Below the pieces are notes generated by a model. That model was not told the origin of the DNA. It worked only from the letters and a program-made list of their open reading frames with translations, and made no database searches. From JAZKHE01 sp040385525 (lineage in GTDB: Bacteria > Bacteroidota > Bacteroidia > UBA4408), in contig JAZKHE010000002.1 of NCBI GenBank assembly GCA_040385525.1, forward strand, positions 124,001 to 188,000: DNA of 64,000 bases, read 5' to 3'. The position numbers were made by a program, and so were the translations under genes. Shown one piece after another: positions 42,639 to 51,092 of this stretch. Every line of letters begins with the position of its first letter. The first letter of the stretch is position 1.

Positions 42639-45056
42639 ATGAAACTAAAATTACTCGCTTTTGTTGCAGCTTTAACTTTTTCGTTAAGTAACAGTAATCT
42701 TTTTGCCCAAGGTTGGGTAGGAACAACACCAAATTCAATTCGTGCAGTTGATGCTGCTGGTAATGTTGATAAAGTTAACGTTGGTATAGGTATAGCTAAC
42801 CCTGACCCTAACGCTATTTTAGATTTAACAGCAAAAGATAAAGGTTTATTAATTCCTCGAGTAAAACTAAGTAAAACAAATCAAACAAGCCCTTTTAGTA
42901 CAGCCCCAACAACATCGTTATTAGTGTATAATTTTGCTTCAACTGGTGGAGTTTTTGGTGTAACTCCTGGGTTTTATTATTGGAATGGAACATTGTGGGA
43001 AAAACTTGGTGCTGGAGTAGTTGGTCCAACTGGCCCTACAGGAGACCAAGGTATTGCTGGTATAAATGGAATTAATGGTTTAAATGGAGCTACTGGTGCA
43101 ACTGGTGAGCAAGGTTTGCCAGGAATTAACGGAACAAACGGTTTAAATGGTGCTACGGGAGCAACTGGCGAGCAAGGTATTGCAGGAGTTAATGGAACAA
43201 ACGGTTTAAATGGCGCTACTGGAGCAACCGGTGAGCAAGGTTTGCCAGGAATTAACGGAACTAACGGTTTAAATGGAGTAACTGGTCCAACAGGAGAGCA
43301 AGGTATTGCAGGTGTTAATGGAACAAACGGTTTAAATGGTGCTACTGGAGCAACTGGTTTTTTACAAAATGGAGCAACAGCGGGTAATACACCGTTTTGG
43401 AATGGTACAAATTGGGTAACAAATAGTAGTAATATTTTTAATAATGGAGGGAATGTAGGAATTGGGAATTCAACTCCGGCAGAGAAGTTAGATGTTATTG
43501 GAAACATCAGTTTTAGCGGAGCTATAATGCCAAATGGTCTAGCTGGTTCAGTGGGACAAGTTTTAGTTTCAAACGGAACTGGCATGTCCCCAACATGGGA
43601 ACCGATCTCTACTGATTTTTGGGGTTTAAACGGAAATGTAGGGACTAATTCTAGTAGTAATTTCATTGGTACAACAGACGAGCAAGCGTTTACTATTCGA
43701 ACCAATAATATACCAAGAACCCGAATAACTACTAAGGGGCAAATTGAAGTTTTAAATACGGGACAATCTGTTTTTATTGGAGAGGAAGCTGGATTAAATG
43801 ATGATTTGTTATTAAGAAAAAATGTTTTTGTTGGAACTAGTGCAGGTAGAAGCAATACTTCTGGAGAGTTTAATACAGGAAATGGTTATCAAGCGTTGTA
43901 TTCAAACACAACAGGATATGGAAATACGGCTACAGGTACTAGGGCATTGGCCAGCAATACCACTGGTATCGAAAATGTTGCCAGTGGCTATTATGCTCTA
44001 CGATATAATACTACAGGAAATTCTAATATGGCATATGGCAGTTGGTCCTTATACTCTAATACAACTGGATACGGTAATTCTACAATAGGAAGTTCGGTCC
44101 TATTTTATAACTCAACAGGTTATTATAATACTGGAGGGGGTATTCACGCACTTCGATACAATACAGAGGGATATCTTAATACAGCACTGGGCGTTAACGC
44201 ATTATTTCAAAACACAACGGGGAATTACAATACAGCACTGGGCGCAAATGCTTTTTTAAGTGGCGCAACATATTCAAATTCAACAGCGTTGGGGTATGCT
44301 ACAGCTATTACAGCAAGCAATCAGGTTAGAGTTGGAAACGCCAATGTAACAAGTATTGGCGGTCAGGTTGGTTGGACAACAGTATCCGATGCGCGCTTTA
44401 AAAAAGATATTCACGAGACTGTTCCTGGTTTAGCTTTTATACTTAAGTTACGCCCCGTTACATATCATTTGGATGTGGACAATATTGAGAAATTTTTAAA
44501 AACACCAGATAGTTTACGTAAAAAAGAATTAGAAGTCATTAAAAGTAAGATGCTTCAAACTGGTTTTATTGCTCAAGAGGTTGAAAGTGCAGCTCAGGAA
44601 ATTGGATATGATTTTAGCGGTGTTGATAAACCTAAAAATGAGAACGATTATTACGGCTTGAGATATGCAGAATTTACAGTCCCTTTAATAAAAGCTGTGC
44701 AAGAACAACAAGAAATTATTAACGATTTACAAGCTCGTTTAAATGATTTGGAAATGAATTCTACTAAATTAGATAACTCAACTGATGTAAAAGAAGTTTC
44801 AAGACTTTCGCAAAACACACCAAACCCTTTTAATCAAAACACATCAATAGATTATTTTGTTGCAGAAGGTGCAAATAATGCAGTAATGTATATTTATAGT
44901 ATGCAAGGGCAACAAATAAAAAAATATTTTTTAGATCAAAAAGGTAAAGGAACAGTAATAATTAATTCAAAAGATTTAGTGGCAGGCATTTATCATTATT
45001 CTTTAATTGTTGATGGTAAATTGATTGATACTAAGAAAATGATTTTAACACAATAA
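42639..45056 (+). CDS. Secreted collagen-like fibre protein with head repeats, S74 chaperone domain and T9SS sorting domain
   Basis: An 805-residue exported protein. Signal peptide ending SNLFAQ; N-terminal domain to about 125; collagen-like Gly-X-Y tract at 129-240; linker beta domain; eight 17-residue head-like repeats at about 405-540 (SNTTGYGNTATGTRALA type); a peptidase S74 intramolecular chaperone from about 580 with the Ser-Lys signature SDARFKKDI; a coiled helix (ALIKAVQEQQEIINDL); and a T9SS sorting domain from about 722 (NTPNPFNQNTSIDYF to MILTQ). Tail-fibre S74 domains trimerise the fibre and may cut themselves off. This is probably a trimeric surface adhesin. The order collagen-head-S74-T9SS is phage-fibre-like, but the signal peptide and sorting domain show it belongs to the cell. 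Confidence 0.85.
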   Translation: MKLKLLAFVAALTFSLSNSNLFAQGWVGTTPNSIRAVDAAGNVDKVNVGIGIANPDPNAILDLTAKDKGLLIPRVKLSKTNQTSPFSTAPTTSLLVYNFASTGGVFGVTPGFYYWNGTLWEKLGAGVVGPTGPTGDQGIAGINGINGLNGATGATGEQGLPGINGTNGLNGATGATGEQGIAGVNGTNGLNGATGATGEQGLPGINGTNGLNGVTGPTGEQGIAGVNGTNGLNGATGATGFLQNGATAGNTPFWNGTNWVTNSSNIFNNGGNVGIGNSTPAEKLDVIGNISFSGAIMPNGLAGSVGQVLVSNGTGMSPTWEPISTDFWGLNGNVGTNSSSNFIGTTDEQAFTIRTNNIPRTRITTKGQIEVLNTGQSVFIGEEAGLNDDLLLRKNVFVGTSAGRSNTSGEFNTGNGYQALYSNTTGYGNTATGTRALASNTTGIENVASGYYALRYNTTGNSNMAYGSWSLYSNTTGYGNSTIGSSVLFYNSTGYYNTGGGIHALRYNTEGYLNTALGVNALFQNTTGNYNTALGANAFLSGATYSNSTALGYATAITASNQVRVGNANVTSIGGQVGWTTVSDARFKKDIHETVPGLAFILKLRPVTYHLDVDNIEKFLKTPDSLRKKELEVIKSKMLQTGFIAQEVESAAQEIGYDFSGVDKPKNENDYYGLRYAEFTVPLIKAVQEQQEIINDLQARLNDLEMNSTKLDNSTDVKEVSRLSQNTPNPFNQNTSIDYFVAEGANNAVMYIYSMQGQQIKKYFLDQKGKGTVIINSKDLVAGIYHYSLIVDGKLIDTKKMILTQ
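43023..43358 (+). repeat. Collagen-like coding repeat, five 63-base units plus one third
   Basis: Five units of 21 codons, each of seven Gly-X-Y triplets (GATGATGEQGLPGINGTNGL and variants), and a partial sixth. Units alternate between IAG and LPG in the fourth triplet, giving a second period of 126 bases. Confidence 0.88.
43851..44258 (+). repeat. Eight 51-base coding repeats (YadA-head-like)
   Basis: Eight in-frame units of 17 codons with the pattern [SY]NTTG..N...G...AL, similar to the left-handed beta-roll repeats in the heads of trimeric adhesins, though those are usually 14-15 residues. Confidence 0.8.
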
Positions 45057-45076
45057 TTTTAACACAAAATTTTAAA

Positions 45077-45107
45077 CAAAAAAAACCGATAAATTCGGTT
45101 TTTTTTT
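45077..45107 (+). terminator. Terminator after the fibre-protein gene
   Basis: AAAAACCGA pairs with TCGGTTTTT around a five-base loop, followed by further T, about 25 bases after the stop codon. Confidence 0.75.
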
Positions 45108-45146
45108 GTTTAAGTATTTTTTGTATCTTAACATCAAAATCAACTA

Positions 45147-47207
45147 ATGACGGTTACAAATAGCAAATACAATTGGATAGCTAGCTTGCTTATTGCAATT
45201 AGTATTTTAATTGCGTATTCAAACCATTATCACAACACATTTCATTTTGATGATTCGCATACGGTTCAAAACAACTCATACATACGAGATATTAAAAATA
45301 TTCCGCTTTTTTTTCAGGACGCAAGTACTTTTAGCACGCTTCCCACTAACCAATCTTATCGTCCAATAGTAAGTACAACCTTAGCAATCGATTTTTGGGT
45401 GGGTGATAGTTTAGATCCGTTTTGGTTTCAGGTTTCGGCTACTATTTGGCATATTGCGTTATGTATTTTAATCTATTTTTTATTTGTTAAACTAAATACG
45501 TTTACAATTGATAAAAGTAAACAAAAGCTAATAGCACTTTTTGCAACACTAATATTTGCAGTGCATCCTGCAGGTGCAGAAACTGTTAATTACATTATTC
45601 AGCGTGGCGATTTACAATCAGCTTTTTTTGTTGTGTTAGCAATGATATTGTATTTGTATTCAGAAAAAAGCAGAAAATATTATTTGTATTTATTGATTGC
45701 ATTTATTGGCTGCTTAGCAAAAATTACAACAATAATGTTTATTCCAATTTTGCTGATTTACATTTTTTTGTTCGAGAAAAATAATTCGCTACTAGATTTT
45801 TTTAAGTATAGAAAGCTAAAAACAATTATACCAATTTCAATACTTACATTGTTAGTTGGCGCTTTAATTTATTTATTTATTCGTAAAATGGAGCCCGAAA
45901 CTTGGGTTTCTGGCGGCACATCAAAGTACTTGTATTTAATAACGCAGCCATATGTTATTGCGCTGTATACAATAAGTTTTTTTGTGCCCATACATTTAAG
46001 TGCAGATACAGATTTATTAGTTTTTGAATCAATACTAAATGCTAAAGCTATATTTGGGCTATTGTTTTTAATGACTCTTGTTTTTGTAATGTTTTGGTCG
46101 TCTACCAAACAAAATTTAAAAGGAATAACCTTTGGTATTGCTTGGTATTTGCTTTGTTTATTGCCAACCTCTAGCATAATTCCTTTTTCTGAAGTGATGA
46201 ATGATCACCGTGTTTTTTTACCTTATATCGGTTTGTGCATTGCAGTAATTCATACACTTTATTTTTTGTTTGAAAACGCGAAAAAATATTTTGTTTCGGT
46301 TAAAGATTACGAAAAATCGATAATAACGTTTTTTGTAGTAGTAATACTTTCGTTTACATACGGAACTTATCAGCGTAATAAAGTTTGGTTAAGCGATGAA
46401 TCATTATGGTTTGATGTTGTAAATAAGAGTCCTAATAATGGCAGAGGACAAATGAATTATGGTTTAACTCAAATGGCTAAAGGAAACTATGATGAGGCTG
46501 AAAGGAGATTTTTAAAAGGTTTACAGTTTATCCCTAATTACTCGTATTTGCATGTTAATTTGGGGGTTTTATATTCTTCAACAAATAGGGTTCAACTTGC
46601 AGAAAAGCATTTTTTAAAGGGATTAGAATTTGCTGGCAACAATCCAAATCCTTGTTTTTTTTATGGCCGTTTTTTATTTCGTCAAAATAGATTACTAGAG
46701 AGTGAATCCTATTTAAAAAAGGCAATTCAAATTTCATCAGGTTATATTGAAGCTCGACATTTTTTAATGGATGTTTACTACAAGCAAAACAAAACTAAAG
46801 AGTTAAAAGAATTGTTCACTTCTACACTTGTACTTAATCAGCAAGATATGAAAGCCTTATATTATAGTAATTTAGTTTATTCAGGAAAATCTCAAACAGA
46901 ATTGTTACAAGAAAATGTAGTTAGAACACCTACTTATGAAGGTTTTATAGATTTAAGTTTACAGTATTATCAAAGTAATAATTTTATAAAAAGTATTGAG
47001 GCTGCCGAACAAGCTTTAAAAATTAATCCTAAATCATCAAAAGCATTAAACAATATAGGCGCTGCTTATGGTGCAATGATGGTTTGGGAAAAACAAATAG
47101 AATATTGTAGCAAGGCTCTTGAAATTGAACCTAATTTTGAAGTGGCGAAAAACAATGTGGTATGGGCAAAACAGCAAATTGAAATTATAAAACACAAAAA
47201 AAAATAA
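45147..47207 (+). CDS. GT-C-type membrane glycosyltransferase-like protein with TPR tail (TMTC-like)
   Basis: A 686-residue membrane protein. About 10-11 helices in residues 1-410; the first periplasmic loop has the acidic motif FHFDDSHTVQNNSY (about residue 34), typical of GT-C enzymes that use polyprenyl-phosphate sugars. After residue 430 come several TPR units (PNNGRGQMNYGLTQMAKGNY; SSKALNNIGAAYGAMMVWEK). The plan of PMT-like membrane domain plus TPRs matches the TMTC O-mannosyltransferases. The last TPR part is very close to the separate TPR protein at 48654-49151. A paralog lies at 56199-58046. Protein O-glycosylation is a reasonable but unproven role. Confidence 0.72.
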   Translation: MTVTNSKYNWIASLLIAISILIAYSNHYHNTFHFDDSHTVQNNSYIRDIKNIPLFFQDASTFSTLPTNQSYRPIVSTTLAIDFWVGDSLDPFWFQVSATIWHIALCILIYFLFVKLNTFTIDKSKQKLIALFATLIFAVHPAGAETVNYIIQRGDLQSAFFVVLAMILYLYSEKSRKYYLYLLIAFIGCLAKITTIMFIPILLIYIFLFEKNNSLLDFFKYRKLKTIIPISILTLLVGALIYLFIRKMEPETWVSGGTSKYLYLITQPYVIALYTISFFVPIHLSADTDLLVFESILNAKAIFGLLFLMTLVFVMFWSSTKQNLKGITFGIAWYLLCLLPTSSIIPFSEVMNDHRVFLPYIGLCIAVIHTLYFLFENAKKYFVSVKDYEKSIITFFVVVILSFTYGTYQRNKVWLSDESLWFDVVNKSPNNGRGQMNYGLTQMAKGNYDEAERRFLKGLQFIPNYSYLHVNLGVLYSSTNRVQLAEKHFLKGLEFAGNNPNPCFFYGRFLFRQNRLLESESYLKKAIQISSGYIEARHFLMDVYYKQNKTKELKELFTSTLVLNQQDMKALYYSNLVYSGKSQTELLQENVVRTPTYEGFIDLSLQYYQSNNFIKSIEAAEQALKINPKSSKALNNIGAAYGAMMVWEKQIEYCSKALEIEPNFEVAKNNVVWAKQQIEIIKHKKK

Positions 47208-47209
47208 GT

Positions 47210-48667
47210 GTGCATTTTTTTTTAAGCAAAGAAAAATATTTAAAATATTTTCTCCCGATAGTGCTTTTTGTCTGGGGATTATTTCAGGTTTTTTTTGGAG
47301 AGCAAATTGTTGCCAATCAAGGTTTAGGTTGGGATGGATTTAGATACGCATCGCTAACTCAATACTTAACAGAAAGCCCAGAACTAGATAATTACACCGT
47401 GTATAGAATATTTTTACCAGCGCTAATTAATTTAATTTCAACTGTTTTTTCTTTTACAATTTCTGCAAAAAACATAATTGTTTCTTTTCATATAATTCAT
47501 TTAATTTTACTTCCAATATCTGGGTATTTTTTTGTTTCTATTATGGAACATTATAATTTAAAAAGCCAAACAAAACTATTGGGAATAATTTTGTGTTATA
47601 TCAATTTTGCAATTTTAAAATTTACACATTACTACCCCGTAATGATGGATAGTGTTGCTTTTTCATTGGCAATTATTATATTTTATTTGTTTCTTAAGCA
47701 AAAAACATTCGATTATATGTTGTTGGGTTGTATTGGTGCTTTTATTTTCCCAACATTATTTTTGCAAGCCTTATTTTTGTTTTTGTTCTCAAAACCATTT
47801 GAGTTTAAATCCAAAAAACTAATAATATTTATTTCGCTAACAGTTTTTTTTATCCTTATTCAGTATGTTCTGTTAAAGAGTAATATGCTTAATAATGATG
47901 TTTTGTATAGTTTAAAAGTACAAGAAAATTATTTTTTTATCAGCGCGCTAATTACGGCTGTTTTAAGTACTTTTTTTATTTATGTGTTTTTTAGTGTAAA
48001 TGTAAAATCCTTTTTAGTAGAAATTTTTTCAAAAAAAAATGTTTCAAAAATTGTTGTAGCCATGCTATTTATAATTGTGGTTGCTCTTGTTGCTGTTTTG
48101 TTAAATGTTCACGAAAAAAAATCAGAATATTTAAGCTTTACACTAATATTGTTTAAGTTTTTTATTACGGGCAATACAATGCCAGGAATTAGTGTGGTAG
48201 CACACACAACTTATTTTGGCGTTGTTGTTTTTATAATGGTTTTGTTTTGGAAAAGTTGGCTTGTTGAAGCTAATAATATAAGTTCGGGCTTATTAATTGT
48301 TTGTCTTTTAATTTTATTTAAAGTTGGTATTGGTTCAGAGTCAAGAGCAATTATAAATATTTTGCCTTTTCTAATTTTTCCTTTATTACTTGTACTTAAC
48401 AAATTAAATATAAATTTCACAAGCATTTTATTCTTGTTTTTAAGCAATGTTTTTATTTCAAAAATTTGGTTAAAACTCAATGGTGAAGCAACTTGTGAAA
48501 TTGATCAATACGGCACTTTAGGTTTTCCTTGCCAAGCTTTTTTAATGCACCTTGGCCCGTGGATGTCTTACAATGCTTACTGGCTACAATTGATTTTCTT
48601 TTTTATTTTTGCTATCATTATACTATTAATTTTTAGAAAAAAAATATTTACTCATGGAAAACAATAA
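47210..48667 (+). CDS. Polytopic membrane protein, possible GT-C-type transferase
   Basis: A 485-residue protein with about 11-13 membrane helices. After the first helix a loop reads NQGLGWDGFRYASLTQYLTE, with an acidic residue in the position where GT-C enzymes hold their catalytic Asp; FLPALINLI then resembles the usual second helix. No family is certain. It starts with GTG 2 bases after the upstream GT-C/TPR gene and overlaps the next TPR gene by 14 bases, so all three form an operon. A role in moving or making a lipid-linked or surface glycan is inferred from these neighbours. Confidence 0.6.
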   Translation: MHFFLSKEKYLKYFLPIVLFVWGLFQVFFGEQIVANQGLGWDGFRYASLTQYLTESPELDNYTVYRIFLPALINLISTVFSFTISAKNIIVSFHIIHLILLPISGYFFVSIMEHYNLKSQTKLLGIILCYINFAILKFTHYYPVMMDSVAFSLAIIIFYLFLKQKTFDYMLLGCIGAFIFPTLFLQALFLFLFSKPFEFKSKKLIIFISLTVFFILIQYVLLKSNMLNNDVLYSLKVQENYFFISALITAVLSTFFIYVFFSVNVKSFLVEIFSKKNVSKIVVAMLFIIVVALVAVLLNVHEKKSEYLSFTLILFKFFITGNTMPGISVVAHTTYFGVVVFIMVLFWKSWLVEANNISSGLLIVCLLILFKVGIGSESRAIINILPFLIFPLLLVLNKLNINFTSILFLFLSNVFISKIWLKLNGEATCEIDQYGTLGFPCQAFLMHLGPWMSYNAYWLQLIFFFIFAIIILLIFRKKIFTHGKQ

Positions 48668-49151
48668 TCAAACTCAAGAAAACAAAAGAGGAAAAGTTAG
48701 TTTTACTACTGTTTTACTATTGTTAGTATTAATAGTTCCTTTAGTTTTTATTTTACTAAATAAAAAAAACGAATCATTACCTACTGAAAATAATCAACAG
48801 CAGACCACAACTTCGATAAGTCTATTAGAGCAAGCTAAACAAGTGGTTGCAAGCACACCTAATTACAGTGCTTATTTGAACTTAAGTTTGCAATATTATA
48901 ATTCGGGTATGTTTGAAGAATGTATAGCTGCTTGTAATAAAGCCTTAGTGTTTAATGCGAAAGGAGACGCGGCATATAACAACATAGGGGCAGCCTATGG
49001 AGCACTTGAAAATTTTGAAAAAGAAATTGAAGCTTGTGAAAAGGCTATCGAAATTAATCCAAACAATCAATTGGCAAAAAACAATTTACTTTGGGCTAAA
49101 GAGCAGTTGCAACTGACTAAAACGGATTCTTTACAAGTAAAAAAGAATTAA
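48654..49151 (+). CDS. Small membrane-anchored TPR protein
   Basis: A 165-residue protein: short cytosolic N-terminus, one helix at about 18-36 (TTVLLLLVLIVPLVFILL), a linker rich in Gln and Thr, and two to three TPRs from about 65 (LSLQYYNSGMFEECIAACNK; YNNIGAAYGALENFEKEIEA). Residues 65-155 align almost without gaps to the C-terminus of the GT-C protein encoded first in the operon (shared LSLQYY, NNIGAAYGA, AKNN..WAK). It probably arose by partial duplication and may bind the same partner. It overlaps the upstream gene by 14 bases. Confidence 0.72.
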   Translation: MENNNQTQENKRGKVSFTTVLLLLVLIVPLVFILLNKKNESLPTENNQQQTTTSISLLEQAKQVVASTPNYSAYLNLSLQYYNSGMFEECIAACNKALVFNAKGDAAYNNIGAAYGALENFEKEIEACEKAIEINPNNQLAKNNLLWAKEQLQLTKTDSLQVKKN

Positions 49152-50020
49152 ATATTTTGTTTTCTTAAAAGGCTTATTTGTTCTGCAATTAAACCTAAAA
49201 CAAAAAATATAATTCCTGTTATTATACCAAGCATAGCTCCAACACTAACTCCTTTTCCTTGCAAAATAATAGGTAGTCCCCAAGCAGTTGATGCTAAAAT
49301 AAATAAGATAGATAAAGGAATAAAAATGCGCATTGGGTTAAACAATACAACAATGTTTACTATTTCACGAATTGTATCTATAGCTGTTTTTGTAGAAATA
49401 GTGCTTTCTCCTGCTATTCGTTTGTTAATGGTAATTTCTTTTTCTAAAACACGATGCCTTTGACTAATATAAACAAGGGCAATAACATCGCTATATGCCA
49501 TGTTGTTAGGGCAAAGCTTAATGTATTTTTGAGCCAATTCTGTGTTGTATAATTTAAGTCCACTATTTAAATCATAAATTGGCAAAGGCATAAGTGTTGC
49601 CGCTGTTTTTCTTATTATCCATTTTCCAATACTGCGATAAGTTGTTGATGCTTGTCCTTTTCTGCTACCAACAACCATATCTGCGTCGTTTAGTTTGCAA
49701 TAATTTAAAATAGAAGTTACATCGTTTAAATTATGTTGTCCATCAGCATCAATTGTTACTACATATTTTGTTACAGCGTTTTCAATACCTGATTTAATAG
49801 CTCCTCCATAACCTTTGTTTAGCTTATGATTTACTATTGTAAAAAAACTTTTTTGATTTGCATGTGCTAACAATACTTCCATTGTTTTGTCTTTTGAACC
49901 ATCGTTAATAGTAATCAATTTATAATTATTGTTTTCGCAAAACGAAAGAACTTCTGGTAAATATTTTTCTAATGACTTTTCTTCATTATATGCTGGGATA
50001 ATTATCGTTAATTCTTCCAT
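49148..50020 (-). CDS. Family 2 glycosyltransferase with C-terminal membrane helices (polyprenyl-phosphate sugar synthase type)
   Basis: A 290-residue enzyme. The GT2 fold opens with LTIIIPAYNEEKSLEKYLPE; the donor-site Asp residues are in TINDGSKDKT and the DxD-type motif is VVTIDADGQHN (about residue 91). Two hydrophobic helices follow residue 225 (IFIPLSILFILASTAWGL and AMLGIITGIIFFVLGLIA). This form is like DPM1/GtrB enzymes that charge a polyprenyl phosphate with a sugar, the donor for GT-C enzymes such as the one on the facing strand. It overlaps the TPR gene's end by 4 bases in converging orientation and kdsD's stop by one base. Confidence 0.82.
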   Translation of the reverse strand: MEELTIIIPAYNEEKSLEKYLPEVLSFCENNNYKLITINDGSKDKTMEVLLAHANQKSFFTIVNHKLNKGYGGAIKSGIENAVTKYVVTIDADGQHNLNDVTSILNYCKLNDADMVVGSRKGQASTTYRSIGKWIIRKTAATLMPLPIYDLNSGLKLYNTELAQKYIKLCPNNMAYSDVIALVYISQRHRVLEKEITINKRIAGESTISTKTAIDTIREIVNIVVLFNPMRIFIPLSILFILASTAWGLPIILQGKGVSVGAMLGIITGIIFFVLGLIAEQISLLRKQNI

Positions 50021-50988
50021 TAAATAATTCCCTCCTTTATTAAATCGTGCAAATGTATAAAGCCAACATAACTTTTGTTGTTGGTAACAATTAGTTGTGA
50101 AACATTATGTTTTTCAATAGTTTGTTTAGCTGTAATAGCAAGTTCTTCAGCGTCTATTTGCTTTGGGTTTTTGTTCATTATATCTTTTGCTAACACAGAA
50201 TTAAAATCCATATCGCGCTCTAACATTCTGCGGATATCTCCATCGGTTATAACTCCTAATAAAACATCATTTTCAATAACGGCAGTAGCGCCTAAACGAT
50301 TGCTCGATATTTCTACAATAACTTTTTTTATTGAGTCGTTAGGGCTAACCATTGGTTTTGCATTTAAAACTGCCAGTTCACCAACTTTTAAATAAAGTTT
50401 TTTTCCTAAGGCTCCACCGGGGTGATATTTTGCAAAATCTGAACTCGAAAACCCTCTAGAATCTAACAAACAAACCGCTAACGCATCGCCCATGGCTAAT
50501 TGTGCAGTAGTGCTAGATGTTGGAGCTAAGTTATTTGGACAAGCTTCTTTTTCTACCGCTGTATTTAAAACATAATTGCTTTGTTTCGCTAAAAACGAAT
50601 TCGGGTCGCCTACAATTGCAATAAGTTTGTTATTGCCTTGTTTTAAAAGCGGAATCAATACTTTTATTTCAGCAGTATTCCCACTTTTTGAAATACAAAT
50701 AATAACATCGTTTTGTTGTATTGTGCCTAAATCGCCGTGTATTGCATCGGCAGCATGCATAAAAACAGAGGGTGTTCCTGTTGAGTTTAGCGTAGCCACA
50801 ATTTTTTGACCAATAATGGCACTTTTTCCAATGCCAGTAATTACAACGCGTCCGTTACTGTTTTTTATCGCATCAACCGCAAAAACAAAATCGTCGTTAA
50901 TGTATTGTTTTAAATTAAGAATTGATTCTGCCTCTATTTGCAAGGTTGATATGGCAAGGGCTTTGATTTTATCGTCTGTTTTTTTCAA
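50020..50988 (-). CDS. kdsD: D-arabinose-5-phosphate isomerase (KpsF/GutQ/KdsD family)
   Basis: A 322-residue enzyme that turns ribulose-5-phosphate into arabinose-5-phosphate, the first step to Kdo of lipopolysaccharide. The SIS domain (about residues 35-175) shows VVITGIGKSAIIGQKIVATL and ICISKSGNTAEIKVLIPLLK; two CBS domains follow (about 205-320). Length matches KdsD. The start is TTG at 50988; no ATG gives a complete SIS domain. It shares an operon with the GT2, so it may serve either Kdo or another surface sugar. Confidence 0.88.
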   Translation of the reverse strand: MKKTDDKIKALAISTLQIEAESILNLKQYINDDFVFAVDAIKNSNGRVVITGIGKSAIIGQKIVATLNSTGTPSVFMHAADAIHGDLGTIQQNDVIICISKSGNTAEIKVLIPLLKQGNNKLIAIVGDPNSFLAKQSNYVLNTAVEKEACPNNLAPTSSTTAQLAMGDALAVCLLDSRGFSSSDFAKYHPGGALGKKLYLKVGELAVLNAKPMVSPNDSIKKVIVEISSNRLGATAVIENDVLLGVITDGDIRRMLERDMDFNSVLAKDIMNKNPKQIDAEELAITAKQTIEKHNVSQLIVTNNKSYVGFIHLHDLIKEGII

Positions 50989-51092
50989 TTAGTATAATTT
51001 TCAAAAAAAGGTTAACAATGTGTGGATTTTTAATTTTTTTTTGTTATATCTTTACGTAAGAATAGTACAAATATAAAAAATCGTTATATATA

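Noticed and set aside
42977..43855. A 292-codon open frame on the minus strand opposite the collagen tract
   Set aside because: It is the mirror of Gly-rich repeat codons, giving a Pro-rich nonsense repeat, and the sense strand has a full domain structure.
42639..45056. The fibre-like protein as evidence of a prophage
   Set aside because: No other phage gene is near, and it has a signal peptide and a T9SS sorting domain.
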